A stretch of 64,000 nucleotides of DNA from CAZMGT01 sp964565895 (GCA_964565895.1 CAZMGT010000014.1:4294-68293), one strand, 5' to 3'. Numbered from the stretch's first letter, positions 44,089-53,289 are shown. Notes: generated by a model not told the origin, from the letters alone. Made by a program: numbers and translations.

Positions 44089-45672
44089 GTGGCCGAAACG
44101 GTGCTCTTTTGCAACTGTCGCGTCCTCGCTTCGCCCGATGCGCAGTGGCGCAGCGGAGCGATTCTCGTCCGCGAGGGCCGTGTTGCCGCTTTGGGCGAGA
44201 CAGCCGAACTGCGCGCGCTTGCTGGCCCGAAAGCGCGCAAGATCGATCTCCGCGGAGCCTATCTATATCCCGGATTTCACGACTGCCACTGCCACCTATT
44301 GCAATACGGCCGCACGCTGCGGCAGGTTGACCTGCGCTCTGTGCGCTCGTTCGCCGAGGTGGTGGAGCTGTGCCGCAAGCGCGCGGAGGAGCTTGGCCCC
44401 GGGCGCTGGGTTTTGGGGCGCGGCTACGACGACGAGCGCTGGGGCGACTCGTTCCCCGGCCACCGGCCTCTCTCCCAAGCGACACCCCAAAATCCCGTGC
44501 TTCTCACGCGCACCGACGGCCACGCGGCAATCGCAAATGCTGCGGCGCTTGCCCTTGCCGGCATAACCCGGCACACGCCCGACCCCCCGGACGGGCGCAT
44601 TCAGCGCATGGCAAACGGCGAGCCGAGCGGCGTGCTGCTCGACTCTGCGAAATGGCTCGTCGAGCGGCACGTTCCCCAAGATGACCGGGCGACGCTGCTT
44701 AGCGACCTGCGCGCGGCGCTGGCGCGCCTCGTTGCTCTGGGGCTGACCTGTGTGCACGACATGTCGTGCGACGCGCAGACGCGCGAGCTATGCACGGAGC
44801 TTGCGCAGAAGGGCGAGCTTGTCCTTCGCGTGCAGGGCTATGCCCCCGCGGGCGAGCTGGACGAGCTCGAGGGCCCGGGTGAGGCGGTCGCTCACGGCCT
44901 CGTGCGCGTCCGCGGGGTTAAGCTTTTCGTAGACGGCGCCCTGGGCTCGCGCGGGGCTGCGCTGTTTGAGCCTTATTGCGACGACCCGGCAAACTGCGGC
45001 GTGCTGCACTGCTCCGAGGAGGAGCTTTGCACAAGGCTTACCATCGCCGCGAGCAAGGGCCTGCAGCCGGCGATCCACGCCATCGGCGACCGGGCAAACC
45101 ACATTGCGCTAAACGCGATAGAGCGTGCGCGAAGCTCGGGGGCGCACGTTGTGCGGCCGCGGATTGAACACGCGCAGGTTTTGCGCCCGGCGGACCTTGA
45201 GCGGCTCGCGCCGCTTGGGGTAATCGCCTCGATGCAGTTTCGCCACGCAACCTCGGACATGCTGTGGGCCGAGGCGCGGCTCGGGCGCGAACGCGCGCGC
45301 TTGGCCTATGCCTGGGGCGCGGTGCGCAGGCAGGGCGTGCGCATTGCTGGCGGCTCGGACTTTCCCGTCGAGCCCCCCGCGCCGGTAGCCGACTTCTACG
45401 CCGCGATAACGCGCCAAGATCCCTCAGGCGAGCCTCCCCAGGGGTGGTTTCCCGAAAACCGCCTGAGCCGGCGCGACGCTCTCCGTGCGCTCACCGCCGA
45501 CGCAGCATTTGCCGCGCTTGCCGAGGGCGAGCTCGGGGCAATTAAACCCCAAAACCGTGCCGATTTCACCGTGCTGGACAGCGACCTTCTCGCCGCGCCT
45601 GCGCCGGAAATTCTTAACGCGTGCGTTGTGGCGACAATCGTCGGGGGAACGGTCGTTTACTCCTCGCTCTGA
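44089..45672 (+). CDS. YtcJ-like amidohydrolase
   Basis: The 527-residue protein belongs to the amidohydrolase superfamily, YtcJ/amidohydrolase-3 group. Metal-site HCHL is in YPGFHDCHCHLLQYGRTL near residue 66. Further conserved segments are GYDDERWG, LTRTDGHAAIANAAAL, AIHAIGDRANHIALNAIE, RIEHAQV and IAGGSDFPVEPP (the last Asp is the metal and base residue). It hydrolyses an amide or related bond in an unknown small molecule. GTG 44089 follows GCGGGAAAG. Its last 16 nt overlap the convergent EEP gene. Confidence 0.88.
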   Translation: MAETVLFCNCRVLASPDAQWRSGAILVREGRVAALGETAELRALAGPKARKIDLRGAYLYPGFHDCHCHLLQYGRTLRQVDLRSVRSFAEVVELCRKRAEELGPGRWVLGRGYDDERWGDSFPGHRPLSQATPQNPVLLTRTDGHAAIANAAALALAGITRHTPDPPDGRIQRMANGEPSGVLLDSAKWLVERHVPQDDRATLLSDLRAALARLVALGLTCVHDMSCDAQTRELCTELAQKGELVLRVQGYAPAGELDELEGPGEAVAHGLVRVRGVKLFVDGALGSRGAALFEPYCDDPANCGVLHCSEEELCTRLTIAASKGLQPAIHAIGDRANHIALNAIERARSSGAHVVRPRIEHAQVLRPADLERLAPLGVIASMQFRHATSDMLWAEARLGRERARLAYAWGAVRRQGVRIAGGSDFPVEPPAPVADFYAAITRQDPSGEPPQGWFPENRLSRRDALRALTADAAFAALAEGELGAIKPQNRADFTVLDSDLLAAPAPEILNACVVATIVGGTVVYSSL

Positions 45673-46736
45673 GCAAGGAGAACAACGTCGGCAACGACGG
45701 GGAAGTGGTCGGAGGGATAGCGCCCGCGTTCGGAATAGGTGACGATCTCCACACGGCGGACGGGGCGCGGCGGGCGGAGGAAGATGTGGTCTACGCGGCC
45801 GAAGCGCCGGGAAAGCCGCACCTTCTCCCCGCGGAACATGTGCGAGGTAAACTCCGGCCCAAGGTGTTCTTCGGCTGAGCTCCACGCGCTGCGAAAACCG
45901 CTTTGCTCGAGCAGGCGGCAGGCCGCCCCGCGCTCGTTGGTGTTAAAGTCGCCGGCGACGATGGTTAAGTCCGCCTCATTCTCCTCGGCGACGTGGTCTA
46001 ACACAACGCCCATCCCTCGCCGCTGCAGAGTTACCGAGACGGGCGAGAGATGAACGTTGTAGACGACGACCGTCTGCCCCGTGTCGCGCAGGCGCAGGGC
46101 GCAGCGGGTAACGACGCGCGGCAGGTGCGTCCACCAAGTCATTACGCTTTGCGGCTTGTCGGGAACCTTGGAGAGCCAGAAAAAGTCGCTGCGCAAGGGC
46201 TCGACCGTCGCGCAGCGGTAGAGGACGGAGTTGTGCTCGCCGTCAAACTGCGCGACATAGCGCAGCCACAGGGCAAAGCTCACCAGCAAAATGCCCAGGC
46301 AAACCAGCGCCGCGCCGGCGATGCGCCAGCGGCGGGCGCGTTCTGCCCGCCGGCTGCGGTGCAAGGCAAGCGCCCCCGCCGTGCCAAACGCCACGCACGA
46401 GGCAATGCCCCAGGGCACTGTGCGCGGCGCGCCGCTTACAGGCCCGCTAATCACCCCGTACTCCGGCAGGGCCTGGGCGAGGTAGCGCACCTGCTCCGTC
46501 ATGTCCTCCTGCAGGGCAACGATATCCGGGCGCCAGCTTTCGATAATGCGCACGATGATCTCACGGCGCAGCTCCCACTCGTGCCCGGGCGAGGTGAGCG
46601 CTGCGTAGCGGATGTTAAACGTCATCACGCGCAGCGTGGCTTCCTCTTCCGCCCAAAGGCAGCCGGAGAACAGCAAAAGCAGCGCCGCGCAGGCGATGAG
46701 TACGGTTCTATAGCAGGCAAGCATATGCCCGGGCAT
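45657..46736 (-). CDS. EEP-family (endonuclease/exonuclease/phosphatase) exported protein with inserted transmembrane pair
   Basis: The 359-residue protein has an export signal at residues 7-28 (a possible lipobox at LFSGC). EEP motifs run RVMTFNIRY at 37-44, PDIVALQED, VYNVHLSPV, VAGDFNTNE, FGRVDHIFLRP and SDHFPVVADV. Between QALPEYGVISGP (about residue 99) and GEHNSVLYR (about 167) lies an insertion with two hydrophobic helices around 109-125 and 138-162, separated by a strongly basic loop (HRSRRAERARRWR). Catalytic residues on both sides look intact. I use ATG 46736; ATG 46724 is possible. Confidence 0.78.
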   Translation of the reverse strand: MPGHMLACYRTVLIACAALLLLFSGCLWAEEEATLRVMTFNIRYAALTSPGHEWELRREIIVRIIESWRPDIVALQEDMTEQVRYLAQALPEYGVISGPVSGAPRTVPWGIASCVAFGTAGALALHRSRRAERARRWRIAGAALVCLGILLVSFALWLRYVAQFDGEHNSVLYRCATVEPLRSDFFWLSKVPDKPQSVMTWWTHLPRVVTRCALRLRDTGQTVVVYNVHLSPVSVTLQRRGMGVVLDHVAEENEADLTIVAGDFNTNERGAACRLLEQSGFRSAWSSAEEHLGPEFTSHMFRGEKVRLSRRFGRVDHIFLRPPRPVRRVEIVTYSERGRYPSDHFPVVADVVLLAQSEE

Positions 46737-46872
46737 AGCTGCGAAACCTTTCCACGCAAGCCGCACGTACGGCAACGGCCGTATACTTTAGCAAAGGCGC
46801 AGTCGTTGTGGGAAGCGCCGGCGGGAAAGAGTGGCGGCGCGCGCAGCGTTGAGATCAGACACCCGGGCGGGG

Positions 46873-48111
46873 CTAATGTTGCTTAAGCTTCATGCAGCAG
46901 TGTTTATACTTCAGCCCACTGCCGCAGGGGCAGGGATCGTTGCGCCCGGGTTCCTTCGCCGGGGCAACCGCCGCCGGGGGCATGTCGAGCAGCGGCGCCT
47001 GGCTCATGTTCTCGGCAACCACCTGCTCCGCCAGCCGCCTCATTTCCTCGTGCGTGTGCTCGAAGATCTGCTTATATGCCGGGCAGAGGTAGTTTGAGGG
47101 ATAATCGTCATCGTGCATAACAATCCGGTGCTTGGGGCACCCGCCTTGGCAGAAAATGCGCCACTGGCAGTCCAGGCACTCACGAGGCAGGTTGAGCTTG
47201 CGCCCCTTAAACTCCAAAAACAGCGGCGTTTGCACCAGCTCGCGAATGGGCGTTTGGAAAATGTTCCCCAGCTTATACTCCGGGTAAACGAAGTGGTCGC
47301 AGCAATAAAGATCGCCGTTATACTCCAAAATTAGGCTGCGGTCGCAGCTTGTCCCAAACACGCACAGCTCGGGCTCGATGTTTAGGTGCGGCATGAGGAT
47401 ATTGTCGAACATGCGCACGGAGACGAGGCGCACATGCCGCTTCTTCCACTCGTCAAACACCGTGCACATAAAGTTCGCGTAGTCCTCCGGGGTGACGGAA
47501 AACGGGAGAACGTTTCCCTGGCCGTCGTGCTCCACGCAGGGGATAAACTGCATGTGCCGCACGCCGTGGCGGAAGAGGAAGTGGTAGACCTCGCGCGGGT
47601 GCTTTACGTTAACGTCGTTGAGCAGCACCAACGCGTTAAACTCCACGCCGTGCTCGAGCATTAGCTCCAGCGCGCGCATTACCCGCGCGTGCGACGGCCG
47701 GCCGTCGATCGTTTTCCTGTAGTGGTCGTGCAGCTCGTGCGGGCCGTCGATGCTTAGGCCAACGAGGACTTCGTTTTCCCGCAGAAGCTCGCACCAGCGC
47801 TCGTCGAGCAGTGTGCCGTTGGTTTGGATGCAGTTTTGGATAACCTGCCCCGGGCGGGCGTATTTCCGCTGAAGGTCAAACGCGCGTTTGAAGAAGTCCA
47901 CGCCCATGAGCAGGGGCTCGCCGCCCTGCCAGCCAAAGTTTACCTGGTGCCCGCTGTCCTCGATTACCTGGCGAATGTACAGCTCAAGCAGCTCGTCGGA
48001 CATCCGCCGCGGCCCGCGCGAGGGATACATCTTTTGCACGCGGCGGTAATAGCAATAGGTGCAGGCCAGGTTGCAGTCGGCCGATGCTGGTTTGGCGAGA
48101 ATGTGGTACAC
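46873..48111 (-). CDS. Anaerobic sulfatase-maturase-like radical SAM/SPASM enzyme with SEC-C tail
   Basis: The 412-residue protein has the radical SAM site CNLACTYC (Cys13, Cys17, Cys20), then GWQGGEPLLMG, QTNGTLL and LSIDGP. The SPASM region carries two auxiliary [4Fe-4S] sites (CVFGTSCDRS, YCCDHF, CLDCQWRIFCQGGCPKHR, LCPAYK). This is the anSME family, which converts a Cys or Ser of type I sulfatases to formylglycine without oxygen. A C-terminal SEC-C zinc motif follows (GRNDPCPCGSGLKYKHCCMK). Its likely client in the window is the CAPSR sulfatase at 62644-64000. It starts with GTG at 48111 behind GAGGA. Confidence 0.9.
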   Translation of the reverse strand: MYHILAKPASADCNLACTYCYYRRVQKMYPSRGPRRMSDELLELYIRQVIEDSGHQVNFGWQGGEPLLMGVDFFKRAFDLQRKYARPGQVIQNCIQTNGTLLDERWCELLRENEVLVGLSIDGPHELHDHYRKTIDGRPSHARVMRALELMLEHGVEFNALVLLNDVNVKHPREVYHFLFRHGVRHMQFIPCVEHDGQGNVLPFSVTPEDYANFMCTVFDEWKKRHVRLVSVRMFDNILMPHLNIEPELCVFGTSCDRSLILEYNGDLYCCDHFVYPEYKLGNIFQTPIRELVQTPLFLEFKGRKLNLPRECLDCQWRIFCQGGCPKHRIVMHDDDYPSNYLCPAYKQIFEHTHEEMRRLAEQVVAENMSQAPLLDMPPAAVAPAKEPGRNDPCPCGSGLKYKHCCMKLKQH

Positions 48112-48279
48112 GTCGCTCGGTCCTCGCTACCTCGGCGCCACGCGCGGCGCGACTATCATCTTACTCCTCGAGCAACATGCCTTTCAACCGCTTAAAGCAC
48201 AACGGGCGCGCTTTCGCTGCGCCCGCGTGCCGGCCGGTGTGAACCTTTGCGCCGTCTCTAGCGTGGGGAACGGGGCGTC

Positions 48280-48288
48280 TGATATACT
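48280..48288 (+). promoter_or_regulatory. Extended -10 promoter of ruvCAB
   Basis: TG-A-TATACT at 48280-48288, 22 nt before the ruvC ATG at 48311; no clear -35. Confidence 0.4.
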
Positions 48289-48310
48289 CTGAGCGAGTGG
48301 GGTGCGGGCG

Positions 48311-48826
48311 ATGGTTATTCTGGGCGTTGACCCCGGGCTGAAGGTAACCGGCTATGGCTTGGTGGAGGTTGCCGACGGCCGGGAGACGCTCAGGGAGGGC
48401 GGAGCGATTCGCCCCGACCCCGCCGCGCCGTTGGAGCAGCGGCTGCTCCAGATCTTCCAGGAGCTGGACGAGCTTCTGCGCCAGGCCCAGCCCGATGTCG
48501 TCGCCGTGGAGGAGCTATATTCCAAGTACGAGCACCCCAAAACGGCGATCCTCATGGGCCACGCGCGGGGGGTTATCTATCTCGCCGCCGCTCGGCACGG
48601 CATCCCCGTGGTGAGCTATACGGCGAGCAAGGTCAAAATGGCGCTTACGGGAAGCGGCCGGGCAAGCAAGCGCCAGGTGCAACACATGGTCATGCGCGCG
48701 CTGGAGCTAGTTGAGCCGCCGCAGCCTGCCGATGTCTCCGACGCGCTGGCGCTTGCCCTGTGCCACGCGAACATCGTCGCGCGCGGGCAATCGCCCGCGC
48801 GGCGCCTGGCCGGGAGCGAGCAATGA
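48311..48826 (+). CDS. ruvC: Holliday junction endonuclease RuvC
   Basis: This 171-residue resolvase cuts four-way DNA junctions. It has LGVDPGLKVTGYG (catalytic Asp7), VAVEELYSKYEHPKTAILMGHARG (second acid) and DVSDALALALCHA (third acidic pair). ATG 48311 gives the family start MVILGVDPG; an in-frame GTG at 48302 is the alternative. Its stop overlaps the ruvA start (ATGA). Confidence 0.95.
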   Translation: MVILGVDPGLKVTGYGLVEVADGRETLREGGAIRPDPAAPLEQRLLQIFQELDELLRQAQPDVVAVEELYSKYEHPKTAILMGHARGVIYLAAARHGIPVVSYTASKVKMALTGSGRASKRQVQHMVMRALELVEPPQPADVSDALALALCHANIVARGQSPARRLAGSEQ

Positions 48827-49437
48827 TCACCTACCTTCGGGGAAGCGTTGTTTCGTGTTCCGACGACGCCGTGGTCCTCGACGTTAACGGGGTGGGTTAT
48901 AAGATCGTCGTCCCGCCCCTTGTGCTTGAGGATCTGCGCAGCCGGGCGCCGGAGGAAGAAGTGACGCTCACCGTGCACCATTACTTGCAGATCGATCAAA
49001 ACCGCGCCGTGCCCATGCTCATCGGTTTTCGCAACGAGCAGGAGCGCGAGTTTTACTTGGCCCTGGCTGGCGTGCTCGGGCCGAAGAGCGCGGTAAAGTG
49101 CCTTGCTGCGCCGCTCGGGCGTATTGCCCAGAGCATCGAGCTCGGCGACACCGCGTTCTTGCGCAGCCTTCCCGGGATCGGCCCGCAGAAGGCGCGCGAC
49201 TTGATCTCTAAGCTGCAGGGCAAGCTCGGGCCGTTTTTGGCCTTGGAGGCCAAGGGGCCCGCGGTGGCCCCTATTGCCGCGGGCGAATCAGACATGGTCG
49301 CCGATGCAATCAGCGCGCTGCAGGACCTGGGCTACAAGCGCCCGGAAGCAGCGCAACTGGTGCACCGAGCGATGCGCGAGAACCCCGGCTTGGCCACGGT
49401 GGAGGACTTGCTCGGCGCCATTTTCGCGCGCAAGTAA
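48823..49437 (+). CDS. ruvA: Holliday junction branch migration protein RuvA
   Basis: The 204-residue protein has the RuvA order: N-terminal OB domain (MITYLRGSVV, VNGVGYKIVVP), the helix-hairpin-helix pair with LAGVLGPKSAVKCL and LPGIGPQKARDLISKL, and the C-terminal domain that binds RuvB (ISALQDLGYKRPEAAQLV). It tetramerises on junctions and recruits RuvB. GGGAGCGAG precedes ATG 48823, which overlaps the ruvC stop. Confidence 0.95.
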   Translation: MITYLRGSVVSCSDDAVVLDVNGVGYKIVVPPLVLEDLRSRAPEEEVTLTVHHYLQIDQNRAVPMLIGFRNEQEREFYLALAGVLGPKSAVKCLAAPLGRIAQSIELGDTAFLRSLPGIGPQKARDLISKLQGKLGPFLALEAKGPAVAPIAAGESDMVADAISALQDLGYKRPEAAQLVHRAMRENPGLATVEDLLGAIFARK

Positions 49438-49455
49438 ACGGCGAAGGGACCGGCG

Positions 49456-50487
49456 ATGGCCAGAGAGCGCACGGTAAGCCCCAAGCCCCTGCCCGAGGAC
49501 GAGCAGCAGCGCTCGCGCCTGCGCCCGCGCAGCTTCTCCGACTTTTTCGGCCAGCGCGCCGTGGTCGAGAACCTGCAGATCGCCATCGAGGCCGCCAAGC
49601 GGCGCGGCGATGTTTTAGAGCACGTCCTGCTTACCGGCCCCCCGGGGCTGGGGAAGACGACCCTCGCACACATCATCGCCGCGGAAATGGGCAAGCCGAT
49701 AATGGTTACCGCCGGGCCCTCGCTCGAGCGCCCTGGCGACCTCGTCGGCATTCTCACTAACCTCGAGCCCGGGCACGTGCTGTTTATCGACGAGATCCAT
49801 CGCCTCTCCCGCCCCGTAGAGGAGAAGCTTTATTCGGCGATGGAGGATTTTCGCATCGATATCGTCATCGACCGCGGGCCCTACGCGCGGACGATCCCCA
49901 TGACGCTAAAGCCGTTTACGTTAGTCGGGGCGACGACGCGGCCCGGGCTGCTCACCCCGCCGCTGCGCGAGCGGTTTGGCCTGCCCCTGCACTTTGACTT
50001 TTACTCGCCGGAGGAGCTGAAGGAGATCATTACCCGCTCCGCCCAGGTGCTGGGCATCGAGATGGACGAGGAGGGAGCACTGGAGATCGCCCGGCGCAGC
50101 CGGGGCACGGCGCGGGTGGCTAATCGGCTGTTGCTGAGGGTGCGCGACTGGGCGCAGGTGAAGGCCGGCGGCGTGATTACCAAGGAGGTTGCCGACGCCG
50201 GCTTGCGCGCCCAAGGGGTAGATGAGCTGGGCCTAGACGAGCTGGACCGCAAGCTGCTGCGCACGATTATTGAGTTCTACCGCGGCGGGCCCGTGGGCAT
50301 CGAGGCCATCGCCGCCACGCTGGGCGAGGAGACAGACACCCTCGTTGATGTCGTTGAGCCGTACCTATTAAAGATCGGCTTCGTTATCCGCACGCCGCAA
50401 GGGCGCCGCGCCTCTCCCGCTGCCTATCGACACCTTAACCTAACCCCGCCGGACACGGAGGAGCAGCAACCCACGCTGCCTGTATAG
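49456..50487 (+). CDS. ruvB: Holliday junction DNA helicase RuvB
   Basis: The 343-residue AAA+ motor has Walker A TGPPGLGKTTLAH, Walker B LFIDEIHRL, sensor GATTRPGLLTPPLRERFG, and the winged-helix C-terminus from about 260 (PVGIEAIAATLGE). It pumps DNA through RuvA-bound junctions. It begins 18 nt after ruvA behind GAAGGGA and completes the classic ruvCAB order. Confidence 0.96.
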   Translation: MARERTVSPKPLPEDEQQRSRLRPRSFSDFFGQRAVVENLQIAIEAAKRRGDVLEHVLLTGPPGLGKTTLAHIIAAEMGKPIMVTAGPSLERPGDLVGILTNLEPGHVLFIDEIHRLSRPVEEKLYSAMEDFRIDIVIDRGPYARTIPMTLKPFTLVGATTRPGLLTPPLRERFGLPLHFDFYSPEELKEIITRSAQVLGIEMDEEGALEIARRSRGTARVANRLLLRVRDWAQVKAGGVITKEVADAGLRAQGVDELGLDELDRKLLRTIIEFYRGGPVGIEAIAATLGEETDTLVDVVEPYLLKIGFVIRTPQGRRASPAAYRHLNLTPPDTEEQQPTLPV

Positions 50488-50492
50488 CTCCT

Positions 50493-51707
50493 ATGCCACG
50501 TTCGCTATCCACGTTTCAGCGCTACCTCGTCGTTGTGCTCTGCGCCATCGTTCACGGGCTAAACCACTCGTTTGCCGCAAGCCTCGTCCCGCTTTATGAG
50601 CAGATGCGCGCGGACTTTGGCCTGCTCAATGTCGCCCCCGTGACCTTGCTGTTTACCATCTCCGCCGTCGTCTACTGCATAACCAGCCTGCCCTATGGCT
50701 ACCTTGCGGACAGAATGAGCAGAAAGTGGCTTGTCGCCGGGGGAATGTTCGCTTATTCGCTGGCGTTTTTAGCCCTGGCGTTTTCCGAAAGCTATGGCGC
50801 GGCGATGCTCTGGCTAATTGTCGGAGGCGTTGCCGGGGGCTCGTTCCACCCGCCGGCAAACGCATTGGTCGCGGGAATGCTGCCCGAGCGCGTGGGCCTG
50901 GCCATGGGGATCAGCGGGATGGGCTCGGCGCTGGGGTTTTTCCTCGGGCCCCAAGTGGGGGGCTGGCTGGGCGAAATGCACGGCTGGCGCTACTCCTGCC
51001 TAATGTTTTCCCTCGCCGGGTTTTTCATGTCCGCGGTTTTCGCCGTCTTCGGGCGCGACGCTCCGGGCGACGATGTGCAGCGCAGCGGACAAAACGTGTT
51101 TCGCTTCCACCGCATGCTCGTCGTTCTGCTCGTCGTCCTCGGGGTGGTGTTTAGCATGCGCGACTTTTCCGGCTGGGGAAGCAACACCCTAACCTCGCTT
51201 TATATGCTGCGCGCGCTGGACTTCTCCGAGTCGCGCACGGGGCTATATCTCGGGCTCATCAACCTTGCCGGGCTTGCGGCAATGCCCCTTTTGGGCAGGC
51301 TTTCCGACCTAGGCAAGCGCGGCTACTGGGTAACGGGAACGCTGCTTATGTGCGGGGTGTTCGTGAGCCTCATTCCCCGCTGGCCGGCGCAGCTTCTGCC
51401 GTTGGGGCTAATGATCTTCGGGTTCTGGCTGAGCGGCTCGATCTGCGTCGTAGACGCGGCGATCGCGGAAACCGTTCCCCCGTATGCGCGCGGGAGAATG
51501 TTTGGCCTGGTAATGACCTTCGGCGGGGTCGTTGTGGGCAACGCGCCGTTTGTCATGGGGCTGCTCGTAGACCACATGGGCGAGGGCGCGGAGCTTGCGC
51601 AGACGTACTTTCCCGTTTACGCCGTGCTCGGGTTAATCTTCTGCGCCCCGGCGTTTGGCATTCCCCTTGTCTTGCGACTTGTCCGCCGGCTAAGCGCCGA
51701 GCAATAG
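50493..51707 (+). CDS. Major facilitator superfamily transporter
   Basis: The 404-residue protein is predicted to have 12 membrane helices. An MFS loop motif is visible as GYLADRMSRKW after helix 2, with its counterpart GRLSDLGKRGYW between helices 8 and 9. Helix 4-5 contains GGSFHPPANALVAGMLPE, typical of the fosmidomycin-resistance-like/YfkF drug or small-molecule exporters. It starts 5 nt after ruvB and is therefore probably co-transcribed. Substrate unknown. Confidence 0.85.
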   Translation: MPRSLSTFQRYLVVVLCAIVHGLNHSFAASLVPLYEQMRADFGLLNVAPVTLLFTISAVVYCITSLPYGYLADRMSRKWLVAGGMFAYSLAFLALAFSESYGAAMLWLIVGGVAGGSFHPPANALVAGMLPERVGLAMGISGMGSALGFFLGPQVGGWLGEMHGWRYSCLMFSLAGFFMSAVFAVFGRDAPGDDVQRSGQNVFRFHRMLVVLLVVLGVVFSMRDFSGWGSNTLTSLYMLRALDFSESRTGLYLGLINLAGLAAMPLLGRLSDLGKRGYWVTGTLLMCGVFVSLIPRWPAQLLPLGLMIFGFWLSGSICVVDAAIAETVPPYARGRMFGLVMTFGGVVVGNAPFVMGLLVDHMGEGAELAQTYFPVYAVLGLIFCAPAFGIPLVLRLVRRLSAEQ

Positions 51708-51811
51708 GCGCGCTTCTTTAAGAGCAATGTTTGCCCCGGGCAGGACTGCGCGAAAACGCCGCGGAAGCCTACGGAAGAAATTACCTCGGTCGTGCTTGGA
51801 GGGACGGGCCC

Positions 51812-53131
51812 ATGAGCGGTTGGCGAACGCTTGGCATCGTGTCCTTGGCTGCTATGGCTGTGGCACTTGCGCTGGGCTGGGCGGCGGGAGAGCCGCGCGC
51901 CTTTTTTGGCCAGGCAGCGCAAGTATCCTCAACCACTGCGAAGGTGAGGGCTGTGGCACAGGAAAGCACAGTGCAGGACCCCCCTGCGGCGACGTTTGGC
52001 GAAGATCTCTTGTTTTTGCGCAAATATACCGACGTGCTCGTGCTCTCCGACAACTCGCGCCAGGCGCAGGTCGCCGTCTGCCCGAGCATGCAAGGGCGGA
52101 TTATGACGAGCACCGCGGCAGGGCTTGGGGGCACGAGTTTCGGCTGGATTAACCGCGAGCTCATTGCCTCGGGCAAGGTGCTCCAGCACATCAACCCCTA
52201 CGGGGGCGAGGACCGCTTTTGGCTCGGGCCTGAGGGCGGCCAGTTCTCCATCTTCTTCAAAAAAGGCGTGCCCTTTGACCTGGAGCACTGGTTTACCCCG
52301 GCCCCGATCGACACCGAGCCGTTCGACCTCGTCGCCCGCGGCGACGAGTGGGCCCTGTTCCGCAAGAAGATGCACCTGGTGAACTACTCCGGGACGGAGT
52401 TCGACCTGCTCGTCGAGCGCGAGGTGCGCCTGCTTGGGGCCGATATCGTGCGCCAGACTCTCGGTCTTGCTCCGCCGCCCACGGTGCGCTGCGTAGCGTT
52501 TCAGTCGGAGAACAAAATCCGCAACATCGGCAGCGAGCCCTGGCGCAAGGAGACGGGCTTGCTCTCCATTTGGATTCTGGGCATGTTTAACCCCTCGCCG
52601 CGAACCACTGTGGTTATCCCGTTCAAGCCCGGCCCGGTGGACAAGCTCGGGCCGATCGTCAACGACGCTTACTTCGGCAAGGTCCCCGCGGACCGGCTTA
52701 TCGTTAAGCGCGACGTGCTGTTCTTCCGCGGCGACGGGCAGTATCGGAGCAAGATCGGCATCTCGCCGCGGCGGGCAAAGCCGTTTTTGGGCAGCTACGA
52801 CGCAACGACAAACACGCTTACCGTTGTCTGGTTTAACCTCCCCAAGGGCGTTACGGACTACGTAAACTCGATGTGGGAGATCCAAAAGGAGCCCTATGGC
52901 GGCGATGCAGTGAACTCCTACAACGACGGCCCGCCCGCGCCCGGGGCCAAGCCGCTCGGGCCGTTTTACGAGCTCGAGACCTCTTCCCCCGCGGCGGCGC
53001 TTACCCCGGGCTCGCTGATTACCCACATCCACCGCACAATGCACTTCCAGGGCCCAGAGGCCGACCTCGATCGCATCGCCAGAGCGACCCTCGGGGTAAC
53101 GATCGCCCAAATTAAGGCGGCGTTTAACTAG
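51812..53131 (+). CDS. DUF6786-family secreted protein
   Basis: The 439-residue protein has a signal peptide or anchor at 7-25. The body starts ATFGEDLLFLRKYTDVLVL and includes MQGRIMTSTA, SFGWINRELIAS, GGEDRFWLGPEGGQFSIFF and FQSENKIRNIGSEPW. This reads as the DUF6786 family, a galactose-mutarotase-like beta-sandwich fold of unknown function seen with sugar-catabolism genes. ATG 51812 is chosen over an upstream in-frame start because it directly begins the hydrophobic signal. It ends 47 nt before a strong terminator. Confidence 0.7.
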   Translation: MSGWRTLGIVSLAAMAVALALGWAAGEPRAFFGQAAQVSSTTAKVRAVAQESTVQDPPAATFGEDLLFLRKYTDVLVLSDNSRQAQVAVCPSMQGRIMTSTAAGLGGTSFGWINRELIASGKVLQHINPYGGEDRFWLGPEGGQFSIFFKKGVPFDLEHWFTPAPIDTEPFDLVARGDEWALFRKKMHLVNYSGTEFDLLVEREVRLLGADIVRQTLGLAPPPTVRCVAFQSENKIRNIGSEPWRKETGLLSIWILGMFNPSPRTTVVIPFKPGPVDKLGPIVNDAYFGKVPADRLIVKRDVLFFRGDGQYRSKIGISPRRAKPFLGSYDATTNTLTVVWFNLPKGVTDYVNSMWEIQKEPYGGDAVNSYNDGPPAPGAKPLGPFYELETSSPAAALTPGSLITHIHRTMHFQGPEADLDRIARATLGVTIAQIKAAFN

Positions 53132-53177
53132 CCCCATCGCGCGCCTTGTGGGGCGCGGCACTGAGGGGAAGCCGAAA

Positions 53178-53220
53178 AAAACACAGCGCACGGCCGCCTA
53201 TGTGGCGTGCGCTGTGTTTT
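53178..53220. terminator. Bidirectional rho-independent terminator
   Basis: A perfect 15-bp stem (53178-53192 with 53206-53220) has an A-run on its left and TTTT on its right, so it works for transcripts from both sides. It lies between the plus-strand DUF6786 gene and the minus-strand rpsU. Confidence 0.9.
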
Positions 53221-53289
53221 CGCTTGTGGGCGAAGATTTTTCCCTCGCGCGTGCGGCGCAACCGGGGCGAGGTTAGCCTATGCCATAGC

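Noticed and set aside
48200..48235. GC hairpin upstream of ruvC as a terminator
   Set aside because: The stem around CGGGCGC/GCGCCCG has no T-tract on either strand.
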